Positions 25,120 to 35,012 of a stretch of 38,098 nucleotides of DNA are shown here, piece by piece (the stretch's first letter is position 1; each line of letters starts with the position of its first letter). Under the pieces are notes generated by a model that saw only the letters and a list, made by a program, of their open reading frames with translations, did no database searches and was not told the DNA's origin. Made by a program: the position numbers and the translations under genes. This DNA is from Lachnospiraceae bacterium (lineage in GTDB: Bacteria > Bacillota > Clostridia > Lachnospirales > Lachnospiraceae): NCBI GenBank assembly GCA_024695605.1, contig JAILHW010000026.1:1-38098 (forward strand). Reading direction: 5' to 3'.

Positions 25120-25992
25120 TTAGATCGCATCCACAGGTGTTTTGGTGCGGTCTGCATTATATACATAGAAGCCCTTGCCGCTCTTTACGCCGAGGTTGCC
25201 GCCGCGTACCATCTTGCGGATCAGCGGACATGCGCGATACTTGGAATCGCCGGTCTCGTTGTAAAGAACATCCATGATCGCAAGGCAGATGTCCAGTCCT
25301 ACGAAATCGCCCAGCTCCAGGGGACCCATGGGATGGTTTGCGCCAAGCTTCATAGCTGCGTCGATACCCGCTACATCGGATACGCCTTCCATCTTGATGA
25401 AGGCTGCTTCGTTGATCATCGGGATCAGGATACGGTTTACAACAAAGCCTGCTGCCTCGTTTACCTGAACCGGAGTCTTGCCGATCTCCTCGGAGATCTT
25501 CTTGATGGTCTCAACCGTCTCTGCGGGAGTGTTCACACCTGCAATGACCTCGATGAGTTTCATTCTGTCTGCCGGATTGAAGAAATGCATACCAACCATG
25601 GGTCTGTTCAGTCCGTTACCGATCTCGGTGATGGAAAGAGAAGAGGTGTTGGAAGCGAATACACAGCTTTCCTTGCAGATCTTGTCAAGCTCACCAAAGG
25701 TAGTCTTCTTTACTTCCATGTTCTCGAATGCAGCCTCTACGATCAGATCGCAGTCTGCACAGAGGTCTTCCTTCAGACCCGGAGTGATCTTGGCAAGAAT
25801 GCCGTCAACCTGCTCCTGTGTCATTTTGCCTTTCTCTACAAGCTTTGCATAGCCCTTTGCGATCTTGTCCTTTCCGCCTTCAGCCCACTCCTGCTTGATA
25901 TCACACAGAGCCACTTCATAGCCGTCAACCTGCGCGAAAGCCTTTGCAATGCCCTGTCCCATAGTACCGGCACCAATTACGCCTACTTTCAT
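25120..25992 (-). CDS. hbd: 3-hydroxybutyryl-CoA dehydrogenase
   Basis: MKVGVIGAGTMGQGIAKAFAQ...GMHFFNPADRMKLIEVI...GFVVNRILIPMINEA. Confidence 0.95.
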   Translation of the reverse strand: MKVGVIGAGTMGQGIAKAFAQVDGYEVALCDIKQEWAEGGKDKIAKGYAKLVEKGKMTQEQVDGILAKITPGLKEDLCADCDLIVEAAFENMEVKKTTFGELDKICKESCVFASNTSSLSITEIGNGLNRPMVGMHFFNPADRMKLIEVIAGVNTPAETVETIKKISEEIGKTPVQVNEAAGFVVNRILIPMINEAAFIKMEGVSDVAGIDAAMKLGANHPMGPLELGDFVGLDICLAIMDVLYNETGDSKYRACPLIRKMVRGGNLGVKSGKGFYVYNADRTKTPVDAI

Positions 25993-26058
25993 TGTAGTTC
26001 CTCCTTTATATTGTTTTATTCGATTAAGCCGTCCACGTTTCCGTTATCCGGCCAATTC

Positions 26059-26850
26059 TCAGCAGTTCTTGAAGGGAACAACCTTCAGTTTTTTCTCTTT
26101 GTCCTTCTCTAAGAAGTTGCCCATTCCGGCCTTCTGATCTTCGGTCTCGAAGCAGTCGCCAAAGAGCTTCTCCTCGATCACGATCGCCTGGTCCATATCC
26201 ACCTGAAGGCCTTCGTTGATCGCCTTCTTGCAGTTGCGTACTGCAATGGGAGCGTTCATGGCGATCCCTGCTGCCATCTTCTGTGCTGCAGGCATCAGCT
26301 CCTCAGCAGGATAAACCGCATTCACAAGACCGATCCTGTATGCCTCATCTGCCTTGATGTTACGGGCAGTGTAGATCAGCTGCTTTGCCATACCGGGGCT
26401 TACCAGACGGGCCAGTCTCTGGGTTCCGCCAAAGCCGGGGGTGATGCCGAGGCCTACCTCGGGCTGACCAAAGATGGCATTCTCAGAGCAGATGCGGATA
26501 TCGCAGCTCATGGAGATCTCGCAGCCGCCGCCCAGTGCAAAGCCGTTTACGGCAGCGATCACGGGGATCGGGAAGGTCTCAAGCTTTCTGAAGATGTCAT
26601 TGCCCTTCTTGCCGAATGCCTCGCCCTCTGCCTTTGTCAGAGTGCTCATCTCGCCGATGTCAGCGCCGGCTACAAAGGATTTCTCGCCTGCGCCTGTCAG
26701 GATCAGGCAACGGATGGTGGAAAGATCCACCTGGTCAAGTGTCTCGGAAAGCTCTTCCAGGACCTGGGAATTCAATGCATTCAGAGCCTTCTCACGGCTG
26801 ATGGTGATGGTTCCGACTGCGCCTTCGGTTTCGTATTTGATAAATTCCAT
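26059..26850 (-). CDS. crt: 3-hydroxybutyryl-CoA dehydratase (crotonase)
   Basis: Enoyl-CoA hydratase motifs: ALNALNSQVLEEL, AAVNGFALGGGCEISMSCDIRICSENAIFGQPEVGLGITPGFGGTQRL. Confidence 0.94.
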   Translation of the reverse strand: MEFIKYETEGAVGTITISREKALNALNSQVLEELSETLDQVDLSTIRCLILTGAGEKSFVAGADIGEMSTLTKAEGEAFGKKGNDIFRKLETFPIPVIAAVNGFALGGGCEISMSCDIRICSENAIFGQPEVGLGITPGFGGTQRLARLVSPGMAKQLIYTARNIKADEAYRIGLVNAVYPAEELMPAAQKMAAGIAMNAPIAVRNCKKAINEGLQVDMDQAIVIEEKLFGDCFETEDQKAGMGNFLEKDKEKKLKVVPFKNC

Positions 26851-26898
26851 AGCGTTCTCCTTTTGGGGTGTAAAAATATCTTCTTATAAGCGCAACGA

Positions 26899-26931
26899 AT
26901 CGCAGAAAGCGGAAAAACCGCCTTCTGCGAT
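26899..26931 (-). other. Intercistronic hairpin between thl and crt
   Basis: Minus strand ATCGCAGAAGGCGG-TTTTT-CCGCTTTCTGCGAT, 14-bp stem with one G-U; no U tract downstream. Confidence 0.6.
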
Positions 26932-26947
26932 CATATCAATCTTATAG

Positions 26948-28147
26948 TCAGTCTTCTCTCTCAACGATGGTAGCACAACCCATACCGCCACCGATGCAGA
27001 GGGTTGCAAGACCCTTCTTGGCACCCTTTGCTTCCATCTCGTGAAGGAGGGTTACCAGGATTCTGGCTCCGGAAGCTCCTACGGGATGCCCGAGTGCGAT
27101 CGCGCCGCCGTTCGGATTGAGCTGCTTATCAACATCAATGCCCAGCTCCTTGCCGACTGCTACGGACTGTGCTGCAAATGCCTCATTGGCCTCGATGATG
27201 TCGAAGTCCTCGATCTTGTAGCCGGCCTTCTCCATTGCCTTCTTGGAAGCGGGAACAGGACCGATACCCATAACCTCGGGTCTGCAGCCTGCAAGTGCAC
27301 CTGCAACGAAGGTAGCCATGGGCTTTACGCCAAGCTCTTTTGCCTTCTCTTCGCTCATCACTACGATGGCAGCTGCACCGTCGTTGATACCGGATGCATT
27401 ACCAGCGGTTACGAAGCCGTCCGGATTGATGGGACGAAGCTTTGCAAGACCTTCGATGGTGGAGCCTGCTCTGGGGCCCTCATCGGTATCGAACAGAACG
27501 GTCTCTTTTTTCTTCTTGATCTCAACGGGAACGATCTCTTTCTTGAAGGCGCCGTTCTCCTGTGCTGCGCAAGCCTTGAGCTGACTCTTTAATGCAAACT
27601 CATCAAGCTCCTCACGGGTGAGGTTCCACTCTCTTGCGATGTTGTCAGCGGTGGTGATCATATGGTAATCATTGAAGGCATCCCAAAGTGCATCGTTTAC
27701 CATCGTATCCACGATTCCGCCCTTGCTCTGGCTGGGCCACATCATACGATAGCCGTATCTGCCGTTCGGCATTGCAAACGGAGCCATGGACATGTTCTCC
27801 ATACCGCCTGCTACAACGATGTCCGCATCGCCTGCCTGGATCATCTGCGCTGCCATGTTTACGCAGTTCAGACCGGAACCGCAAACAACGTTCACCGTAA
27901 CTGCCGGAACCTCATTGGGGATCCCTGCATGGATGCTGGCCTGACGGGCAACGTTCTGACCCTGACCTGCCTGGATGACACATCCCATGTAAACATGATC
28001 CACATCTTCCGGTTTCACGCCTGCACGATTGAGCGCTTCCTTAATTACAATAGAACCGAGTTTTTCCGCCGGAGTGGTGGAAAGACCGCCGCCCATTGTA
28101 CCGATCGCAGTACGACAAGCACCTGCTAAAACCACTTTTTTTGCCAT
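26948..28147 (-). CDS. thl: Acetyl-CoA acetyltransferase (thiolase)
   Basis: [20 protein letters not shown]...[19 protein letters not shown]...[28 protein letters not shown]...[13 protein letters not shown]; start at MAKKV. Confidence 0.95.
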   Translation of the reverse strand: MAKKVVLAGACRTAIGTMGGGLSTTPAEKLGSIVIKEALNRAGVKPEDVDHVYMGCVIQAGQGQNVARQASIHAGIPNEVPAVTVNVVCGSGLNCVNMAAQMIQAGDADIVVAGGMENMSMAPFAMPNGRYGYRMMWPSQSKGGIVDTMVNDALWDAFNDYHMITTADNIAREWNLTREELDEFALKSQLKACAAQENGAFKKEIVPVEIKKKKETVLFDTDEGPRAGSTIEGLAKLRPINPDGFVTAGNASGINDGAAAIVVMSEEKAKELGVKPMATFVAGALAGCRPEVMGIGPVPASKKAMEKAGYKIEDFDIIEANEAFAAQSVAVGKELGIDVDKQLNPNGGAIALGHPVGASGARILVTLLHEMEAKGAKKGLATLCIGGGMGCATIVERED

Positions 28148-28222
28148 ATTTGTTTCCTCCATTTTTATTTTTTCGGTAATGACTCCTGCCTGTTAAATTT
28201 TTGTCATTGTCCGCTACGAATT

Positions 28223-28251
28223 ATTCTAACATAGCGGGCCTACATTTGCAA
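28223..28251 (-). promoter_or_regulatory. Predicted sigma-A promoter of the thl-crt-hbd-bcd-etfBA operon
   Basis: Minus strand TTGCAA - 17 nt - TAGAAT, ~75 nt upstream of thl; -35 lies inside the 3' end of the preceding ORF. Confidence 0.65.
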
Positions 28252-31200
28252 TCCCTTTGCGGGCGGTTTTACCATTTTCCCGAGCCTGACTCCGAGATGC
28301 TCCACGATCTCCAATCTGGCCTTGCCTTTATCGGTAATGGGCCCCATCAGAATTCCCTTTCGTTTGTCAAAATACACAAGGGATTTGTTGCGCAGGGAAA
28401 CCAGCTCGCTTTTGCCCACCTGGCCATTCGAGACCTTTGCCGTCCGGATCACACGGCCCAGCTGATTATACAGCTTTTCCATATAGCCCGAGCGGAACTT
28501 CCCGTTATAGGCATACAGGTTCTTCAGGGCAGTCGCACTCTTCTCGAGGAAATTCAGATCCTTTCTGTCGAGTCTGATCATCTCTTCCTCCCCGACGGCT
28601 CTTCCATGACTTTTCTCCCGCTCCTCGGCGCGCTTGGCTCCTGCCACATCCTTGGAAAGATGCCTTTGTACCTCCTCCATGTAGCAGGTATAAATGTTCT
28701 TCGGACTTGTGGCACGGCGCATGGCGTTTTTCAAAAGCTCCTTTTGAGAAAGCACCTGCTCCAGCATGGCCTGAGTATTTTTCTGCACATCCACGGTCGA
28801 AAGCATCCCCATAGCGGTAACGCGGATCTTATCCTGCCGGTCCGCATCCTGCGGTCTGGTGGTATGTCCGAAGAAGGTCTTCTTAGCGGACTGGCTGCCA
28901 AGGATCCCGCATACGATCAGGGAAGCTGCATCCTCCTGCTCCCTCGGATCATCCGGATTCAACACCCGCTCCCCGATCCTGGTGCAGACGGCCTGCTTTT
29001 TGTGGCTTAATTCCGATAACACCTTTCTCTCCTCGATCCAGGGATAGCCCCGGTGCGGGAAAAAGGTAGCCGGGCGTTTTTGCTGATCCGCAAGCATAGC
29101 CAGATACACCTGTCCCTCCGGTGTTTTCATCAGCTCGTCCTTGACCGCTTTATAAAAGTTGAATTTCGGATCCCCCTGCTCTACCGTTTTCATCTCGTAT
29201 TTGATCATCGGCAGAGCATCCTTCACCCGATCACTGAAGTGAACAGGCTCGCCCCGTTTTTCGATGTACAGCTGCTCGGTCTTTTCCCACTTCAAAAGCT
29301 CCTCGGCAAAGCGCGCCGGATTCGCGGAATTGTAAGCGTTCTGCAGGCTTAAAAAGAGCCGCTCCTCCTTGAGACTCAAAACATCATGAATACACTTTGC
29401 ACTCTCATAAAGGTTCACCGCCAGTCTGTCGTCCACCGCCTGCATTTCATGGAAATGCAGCAAAAGATCGGTAAAATCAGACTCGTTCAGGATCTGATGC
29501 TGATTCAGAAAATGGTTGTAGGATTCTCCGTACTGATTTCCTGCGGAGGATACCAGATTGAAAACAGCCCTTGCCATGTTCTGCTCTTCCCTGTTTGCAA
29601 AATACGGCAGCTGCTTACTCTGCAGGTCCATTACAAACCCGTCATACATGATGTCGTTGGTATAAAATGCAAGCGGCAGCTCCTTGCAATGGGCGCCGGT
29701 ATAGGTCCGCATATACAGATCATCCGGCATCACCTCGGCCAAAAAGCCACGGCCGGGTACGCCGGCCTGTTGCCGGCGCGTATTCTGCCTTTCGTTATCA
29801 TTCCAGATCCCGCGATCCCTGTTTGCCCTGACAGAGGCACTTCTGAGATTCTTTAAAACGGGATTGTCCTTCAGCTCCTGGAGCTTCACCTTCCCTTCTA
29901 TATCGATGAACTGATCCGGATTCATTTCGGAAAACTTCAGATTGGGGGCTCTTTGTGCCATATCGGACAGGACCATCAAATAGGAATCCAGATACTGCAA
30001 GGCTTTTCTCTGGCCCTCTGTCAGCTCCTCGGGATTCTTTTCATTGGTACCGCTAAGCCACATGGGATTTCCAAACTCATCAAAATACTGGGCGGAGCCG
30101 TTTTTGATCTCCTTTACAAACTGTGAGAGACTCCGATAGACCGCGGAAACCCTGGCCTCCTTCAAATTGATCTGGGTCAGCTTGGAAAAGACCTGATCCA
30201 TTGCCTTTTTCTGATCGGTTCCCTCCTCCACATCATAGACATCATACACATTGGCGATGGCAGTCAGCAAAAGATCATGCTCGTTCTTATCCCACCCGAC
30301 ACCGCCCATCAGGGATCTGAAATCCACGAAGTTTCCGCCGCCGAAGAAGGGCCGGCCTACATAATCGATGGGAATCTTGAACTTTTCCGGCGCATTCACA
30401 GCCGCCACCGCAGCCGGCTCCAGGTTTTTCATCTCCTCCCGGATCTCGGGCAGCAGCTCTTCAACGGCCTTCTGTTTGTCCAGTGCTTCCTGCCGCTCCT
30501 TTTGATACGCCTGCTCCGCTTCGTCTGATCTGCTATTGGCGGCGCTTTTCAAAAGCTCCACATTGACCTTTTTCGGAAGATAGGTTTTATGGACGCAGAA
30601 AGCGCCCTCGGTAACCTGATAATTGGTGCGAAGCTGACTGTCCCCGTCCCCAAGATCCACATCCCCGCTCCTGGCGATCACAAGTCCTGTCTGATGACGG
30701 TCATCCAGGTTAAATACCAGCTGCTCCTCCTTGGCATCAACGGTCACCTCTCCGTCATCATGGATGCGGGTATTCGGCTGTGAGGTACGATACAGGATAT
30801 TGCCTTCCTTCGAAAGCACCATATCCTCCAGCCAGTTCAGCGTCATAACGCCTGCATTGACACCGTTCATGGCCGGTCCCAAAACCGTAGCCAGATCCTC
30901 CGTGATGGTCTGATCCGAGCTGTTGTCATTCTTTGCGCCGGGTGCGGAATCCTTGTAGGAAACCTTGTCGCCTTCAATGCCCACGATGGTGATATAGTGT
31001 CCGTCCATCATCACACCCACAGGGGAATGATGGTCACGGATCGCCTCAGTGATCTGCTTTTTTGCGATCTCCAGCACCTTTTGGAAGTAGGCTTCTCTGT
31101 CCTCCTCCCGGGGCTCGCGACCAAACGCCTGTCGGTATGGCCAGATCTCTGTACTTCGTATCATGGTATTGGGCAAAAGCTGATGGGTCAGATCCCCCAT

Positions 31201-31695
31201 ATCCACCATATTCTGGGCGCTGTCTGTATTCATATCCCTGTCAGCATCCTGCGAAAAGCCCTCCTGGGGCATCGGCGGACGATAGGCGCGGATATCCTCC
31301 TGCGTCAGATCCATGATCCCGCGGCTTTGCAGCGCCAGCTGGTAAAAGCAGGACCAGCAGCCGTAGGTCGCCGTCTGGTAGGACGGAAGATGCAGATCCT
31401 TTAGCTGGTAGGATGCCTGATCGCCCTCTCCCTTTACCTCAACCTCCGTTGCCCTGCTCTGATAGGTGCCGTCCGTAAGGCTTTTTTGTACTGCCTGCAC
31501 CTTTTGGGACAGCTTGCCCACACTGGCCATTCTGTGCTGTAGGTACGCAACCTCCTGCGGACTCAGCTGTCCCTGATTTTGCTGCATAAAGTCCTGCAAA
31601 GCCTGCGGGTCATTGCTGTTTCGGATAGTCGCCGGAATCTTAGTATTGCCCAGATTCAGGTATTCCCAGTTGTTTTTTTGGATTTTTTTCGGCAT
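28240..31695 (-). CDS. Large (1151 aa) uncharacterised protein with predicted papain-like cysteine protease domain
   Basis: YGCWSCFYQLALQSRG (C113), then VGVMMDGHYITIVGIEGDKVSYKDSAPG (H233, D249) in the spacing of papain-like folds; no signal peptide or TM seen; remainder unrecognised. Confidence 0.75.
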   Translation of the reverse strand: MPKKIQKNNWEYLNLGNTKIPATIRNSNDPQALQDFMQQNQGQLSPQEVAYLQHRMASVGKLSQKVQAVQKSLTDGTYQSRATEVEVKGEGDQASYQLKDLHLPSYQTATYGCWSCFYQLALQSRGIMDLTQEDIRAYRPPMPQEGFSQDADRDMNTDSAQNMVDMGDLTHQLLPNTMIRSTEIWPYRQAFGREPREEDREAYFQKVLEIAKKQITEAIRDHHSPVGVMMDGHYITIVGIEGDKVSYKDSAPGAKNDNSSDQTITEDLATVLGPAMNGVNAGVMTLNWLEDMVLSKEGNILYRTSQPNTRIHDDGEVTVDAKEEQLVFNLDDRHQTGLVIARSGDVDLGDGDSQLRTNYQVTEGAFCVHKTYLPKKVNVELLKSAANSRSDEAEQAYQKERQEALDKQKAVEELLPEIREEMKNLEPAAVAAVNAPEKFKIPIDYVGRPFFGGGNFVDFRSLMGGVGWDKNEHDLLLTAIANVYDVYDVEEGTDQKKAMDQVFSKLTQINLKEARVSAVYRSLSQFVKEIKNGSAQYFDEFGNPMWLSGTNEKNPEELTEGQRKALQYLDSYLMVLSDMAQRAPNLKFSEMNPDQFIDIEGKVKLQELKDNPVLKNLRSASVRANRDRGIWNDNERQNTRRQQAGVPGRGFLAEVMPDDLYMRTYTGAHCKELPLAFYTNDIMYDGFVMDLQSKQLPYFANREEQNMARAVFNLVSSAGNQYGESYNHFLNQHQILNESDFTDLLLHFHEMQAVDDRLAVNLYESAKCIHDVLSLKEERLFLSLQNAYNSANPARFAEELLKWEKTEQLYIEKRGEPVHFSDRVKDALPMIKYEMKTVEQGDPKFNFYKAVKDELMKTPEGQVYLAMLADQQKRPATFFPHRGYPWIEERKVLSELSHKKQAVCTRIGERVLNPDDPREQEDAASLIVCGILGSQSAKKTFFGHTTRPQDADRQDKIRVTAMGMLSTVDVQKNTQAMLEQVLSQKELLKNAMRRATSPKNIYTCYMEEVQRHLSKDVAGAKRAEEREKSHGRAVGEEEMIRLDRKDLNFLEKSATALKNLYAYNGKFRSGYMEKLYNQLGRVIRTAKVSNGQVGKSELVSLRNKSLVYFDKRKGILMGPITDKGKARLEIVEHLGVRLGKMVKPPAKGLQM

Positions 31696-31780
31696 ATCGG
31701 TATTCTCCTGATGGGTTAACAGTCTCTCTGACTAAAATAGGCCGCATTTCCGATTTCGGTTGAACTGTAAAAGAAAAAAA

Positions 31781-31811
31781 AGTATCTGCCGCAGATTCTG
31801 CAGCAGATACT
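31781..31811 (-). terminator. Intrinsic terminator after hpf
   Basis: Minus strand AGTATCTGCTGCAG-AAT-CTGCGGCAGATACT followed by TTTTTTTCTTTT. Confidence 0.92.
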
Positions 31812-31831
31812 CTTACCTGTCCGATTTTTAC

Positions 31832-32362
31832 TTATGCTTCCGGCTCGATCAGACCGTAGGTGCCGCCTTTTCTCTTATAGACTACGTTCACCTGATCCGT
31901 CTCTGCATTGATGAATACGTAGAAGCTGTGTCCCAAAAGCTCCATCTGTACGCAGGCATCTTCGGGATATAAGGGCTTGATATCAAACTTCTTACTGCGG
32001 ATGATCTTGACATCCTCCTCGTCCATGAAATCCTTCTCAATGTATTCCTGCTTAAAGTAGGTTCCTGCTCCCTGATGCTTATCTACCAGTTTGCTCTTAT
32101 ACTTCTTAAGCTGTCTCTCAATGATCTCCTCTACCAGATCGATGGAAACATACATATCGTTGCTGACCTGCTCCGACCGGATGATATTGCCCTTTACCGG
32201 GATCGTGACTTCAATTTTCTGGCGTTCCTTCTCTACGCTCAGTGTGACATTGACCTCAGTCTCCGGTGTGAAGTATTTCTCGAGCTTGCCGATCTTTTCC
32301 TCCACTGCGCTCCGAAGTCCGGGCGTTACCTCGATGTTCTTTCCAATGATGATGAATTTCAT
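31832..32362 (-). CDS. hpf: Ribosome hibernation promoting factor, long form
   Basis: MKFIIIGKNIEVTPGLRSAVEEKIGKLEKYF...; C-terminal IIRSKKFDIKPLYPEDACVQMELLGHSFYVFINAETDQVNVVYKRKGGTYGLIEP; SD AAAGGTGG. Confidence 0.94.
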   Translation of the reverse strand: MKFIIIGKNIEVTPGLRSAVEEKIGKLEKYFTPETEVNVTLSVEKERQKIEVTIPVKGNIIRSEQVSNDMYVSIDLVEEIIERQLKKYKSKLVDKHQGAGTYFKQEYIEKDFMDEEDVKIIRSKKFDIKPLYPEDACVQMELLGHSFYVFINAETDQVNVVYKRKGGTYGLIEPEA

Positions 32363-32427
32363 ACCCATCGCCACCTTTCTTTATATATTCTGAATGTCGT
32401 AATGTACGTATTAAAATGCGTTAACTA

Positions 32428-32456
32428 AGTATAGCATATCTGATTTTTCAGGGCAA
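32428..32456 (-). promoter_or_regulatory. Predicted sigma-A promoter for hpf
   Basis: Minus strand TTGCCC - 17 nt - TATACT between pilB stop and hpf. Confidence 0.65.
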
Positions 32457-32468
32457 GAAATATCCTGT

Positions 32469-34157
32469 TTAATCGAAGTATGCAACTCTCCTAAACTCTT
32501 CCATCGTTGTGATGCCCTGTTCTACCAGCTCGGTACAGGAATCCTTAAGGGTCTTCATGTTCTGATAGCGGATCGCATAGTCCTTGAGTTCCTCGGTGGT
32601 AGCGCCCTTTGCGATCATCTCGCGGATGGGCTTGTCAACCAGCAGGATCTCATGGATGGAAACACGGCCGCTGTAGCCGGTATTGTTGCAGTTGTTGCAG
32701 CCCCGAGCGATCTTCACTCTGGGGATGTCATGTCCGATGAACTGACGCTCGGCATCTGTCAGCTCGCCCTCCACGCAGCAGTGCGGGCAGACCTTTCTGA
32801 CAAGACGCTGGGCAATGATACCGTCAAGTGCGCTGGCCAGAAGGTAAGGCTCGATTCCCATATCCACCAGACGGATGATGGAAGAAGCCGCATCATTGGT
32901 ATGGAGGGTGGAAAGCACGAGGTGGCCGGTGATGGCGGCACGCACGGAGATCATGGCGGTCTCGGCATCACGGGTCTCACCTACCATGATGATATCCGGA
33001 TCCTGACGAAGCAGGGCACGAAGACCGACCTCAAAGGTCAGACCCGCAACAGGATGTACCTGCATCTGGTTCAGCCTGGGCAGGTTCTTCTCCACCGGAT
33101 CCTCAATGGTGGAAATGTTCACCGGCTTTTTGGACAGCTCGGCGAGCATCATATAAAGGGTCGTGGATTTTCCGGAACCGGTGGGTCCCGTCATATAGAT
33201 GATGCCGTTAAGGGACTGCAGCATCTTTTGTACCTTTTCGTAGTTTTCGGCGTTCATACCGAAGGAATCGGCATGATCGATCTGGGCGTTGCTTGCCAGA
33301 AGACGAAGCACGGCCTTTTCTCCGAAGGTTGTGGGGATCAGGGAAACACGGACGTTGGCGATCTGGTTTTGGATCCTGGCTCTGAAATGTCCGTCCTGGG
33401 GAACACGCCGCTCCGCAATATCCAGCTCTGCCATGATCTTGATCCTGGCGATCAGGGAGCTGTGAATGCTCTTTTGCAGCGTAACGTAATCTACCATGGC
33501 GCCATCGATACGCATTCTGACCATGGTGTTTTTTTCAAAGGGCTCGATATGGATATCGGAAACGTTATCCAGATAGGCTTTTTCCAAAAGGCTGTTTACC
33601 AGGTTGATGATCGGGGTATCATCATCACCGTCAGAGGTATCGATGACCATCTCATCCACTTCCTGGCTGGTCTGCGCCAGATTTGCCTTGCTGACCGCCT
33701 TCTTGGCGGAAACCTCAGCATAATAGTACTGGATCGCATTTTTCAAAGGCTCCAGCTCACTCAAAAACAGCTGTATGCTCTTTCCGCTGACCTGGCGGAT
33801 ATCCTCAATGCCGTACAGATCCAAAGGATCGTTGACTACCAGCTGCAGCTGCTCATTTTCCAGGCCGATGGGAAGCATATTGTACTTGGTGGCAAGCTGC
33901 TCGGGCACCAGGGCGATGGCGTCCATGTTCACCTTCCAGCTGCCGATATCCACAAGGCTGATGTTCAAACGCTCTGCCAGGGCGTTCAGCATCTGCTTTT
34001 CGGAAATGAATCCGAGTGTGATCAGGATCGCACCGATACGCTCACCTTTGTGCTCCTTCTGATAGGCCAATGCCTGTCCCAGCTGATCATCTGTGATGTA
34101 TCCCATTTCGATCAGAGTATCGCCAAGTCGCAGTTTTCGAATAATACTGGTATCCAT
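32469..34157 (-). CDS. pilB: Type IV pilus/type II secretion assembly ATPase with N-terminal MshEN domain
   Basis: RLGDTLIEMGYITDDQLGQALAYQ (24-residue MshEN motif), GPTGSGKSTTLY, RALLRQDPDIIMVGETRDAETA, CPHC...C-x2-C zinc motif. Confidence 0.95.
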   Translation of the reverse strand: MDTSIIRKLRLGDTLIEMGYITDDQLGQALAYQKEHKGERIGAILITLGFISEKQMLNALAERLNISLVDIGSWKVNMDAIALVPEQLATKYNMLPIGLENEQLQLVVNDPLDLYGIEDIRQVSGKSIQLFLSELEPLKNAIQYYYAEVSAKKAVSKANLAQTSQEVDEMVIDTSDGDDDTPIINLVNSLLEKAYLDNVSDIHIEPFEKNTMVRMRIDGAMVDYVTLQKSIHSSLIARIKIMAELDIAERRVPQDGHFRARIQNQIANVRVSLIPTTFGEKAVLRLLASNAQIDHADSFGMNAENYEKVQKMLQSLNGIIYMTGPTGSGKSTTLYMMLAELSKKPVNISTIEDPVEKNLPRLNQMQVHPVAGLTFEVGLRALLRQDPDIIMVGETRDAETAMISVRAAITGHLVLSTLHTNDAASSIIRLVDMGIEPYLLASALDGIIAQRLVRKVCPHCCVEGELTDAERQFIGHDIPRVKIARGCNNCNNTGYSGRVSIHEILLVDKPIREMIAKGATTEELKDYAIRYQNMKTLKDSCTELVEQGITTMEEFRRVAYFD

Positions 34158-34205
34158 ACATTCCTCCCAGGATCGTGTGATTGCTATTTCTGTTTCAAAT
34201 GTCTC

Positions 34206-35012
34206 TTACTCGTTTTCTTCCTCTGTATCTGTAGTGGTTACAATAAAAGCCGTTTCATCATACATCAGAACCTGCAGATTGATCACCAGCTGCTTATCCG
34301 TCTCTGCAAGCTCTACCAGCTGTCCGTCCACAAAGGAAAAGCCGTTGCCGGGAGAAACCTCCCAGGTATATCCGGTCACTCTCAGGGACTGATCGGCAAT
34401 GAGTTTGTCCAAAAGCACCTTCAGTCTCTCTTCCCGGCCGAACACCTTCATATCAACCGTTGCTGCCTTAACACCGGAAAGCGCCGTATCCACCACCTGG
34501 TCGGAGGTTGCCTCGATATCGGGTGCCTCACCGCTTTGCAGCGTATTCGTAAAGGCTTCCACCTGTGCATAATCCGGATCTGCTCCGCCAGCGCCGGAAG
34601 CATTCCCCTCCTCCGTCATTGCCTTTCCGGCCACGGAATAGGGATACGGGGGAAGCTCCACTGCCTCTTTGGGCATATCGATGTAAAGGTCCACCGCCTT
34701 CAGTCCCTGGTCTAGCACCCGGCCGGTCAGAAGGTCATCGATCTGGGTGGAATCCATCATCGGATAATATCTGGCTGCATACAGATCTACCTTGGAGCCG
34801 ATCTTTTCCCGATATCCTTCCACGATAGACATCCGATCCAGCTTCATCTGGATGGTGTCATGGGTCGCCTGCTCCTTCTCAATTTCCTTATTGGTCGCCC
34901 GGATCTTTCGAAACAGCGGTCTGTCGGCAATGATCACAAAAAGAAAAATGATCACGATAAAGCCCAGCATATATAAAAGCTTTTTATCTCTTTCAGTCAT
35001 TTCTGTTTTCAT
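34206..35012 (-). CDS. PilO-like pilus assembly protein
   Basis: Single N-terminal TM followed by coiled-coil (IRATNKEIEKEQATHDTIQMKLDRM) and small domain; between PilM/N-like gene and pilB. Confidence 0.65.
   Translation of the reverse strand: MKTEMTERDKKLLYMLGFIVIIFLFVIIADRPLFRKIRATNKEIEKEQATHDTIQMKLDRMSIVEGYREKIGSKVDLYAARYYPMMDSTQIDDLLTGRVLDQGLKAVDLYIDMPKEAVELPPYPYSVAGKAMTEEGNASGAGGADPDYAQVEAFTNTLQSGEAPDIEATSDQVVDTALSGVKAATVDMKVFGREERLKVLLDKLIADQSLRVTGYTWEVSPGNGFSFVDGQLVELAETDKQLVINLQVLMYDETAFIVTTTDTEEENE

Noticed and set aside
32652-34715. 687-aa plus-strand ORF opposite pilB and the PilO-like gene
   Set aside because: Spans two real genes antisense; no family motifs; codon-bias artefact
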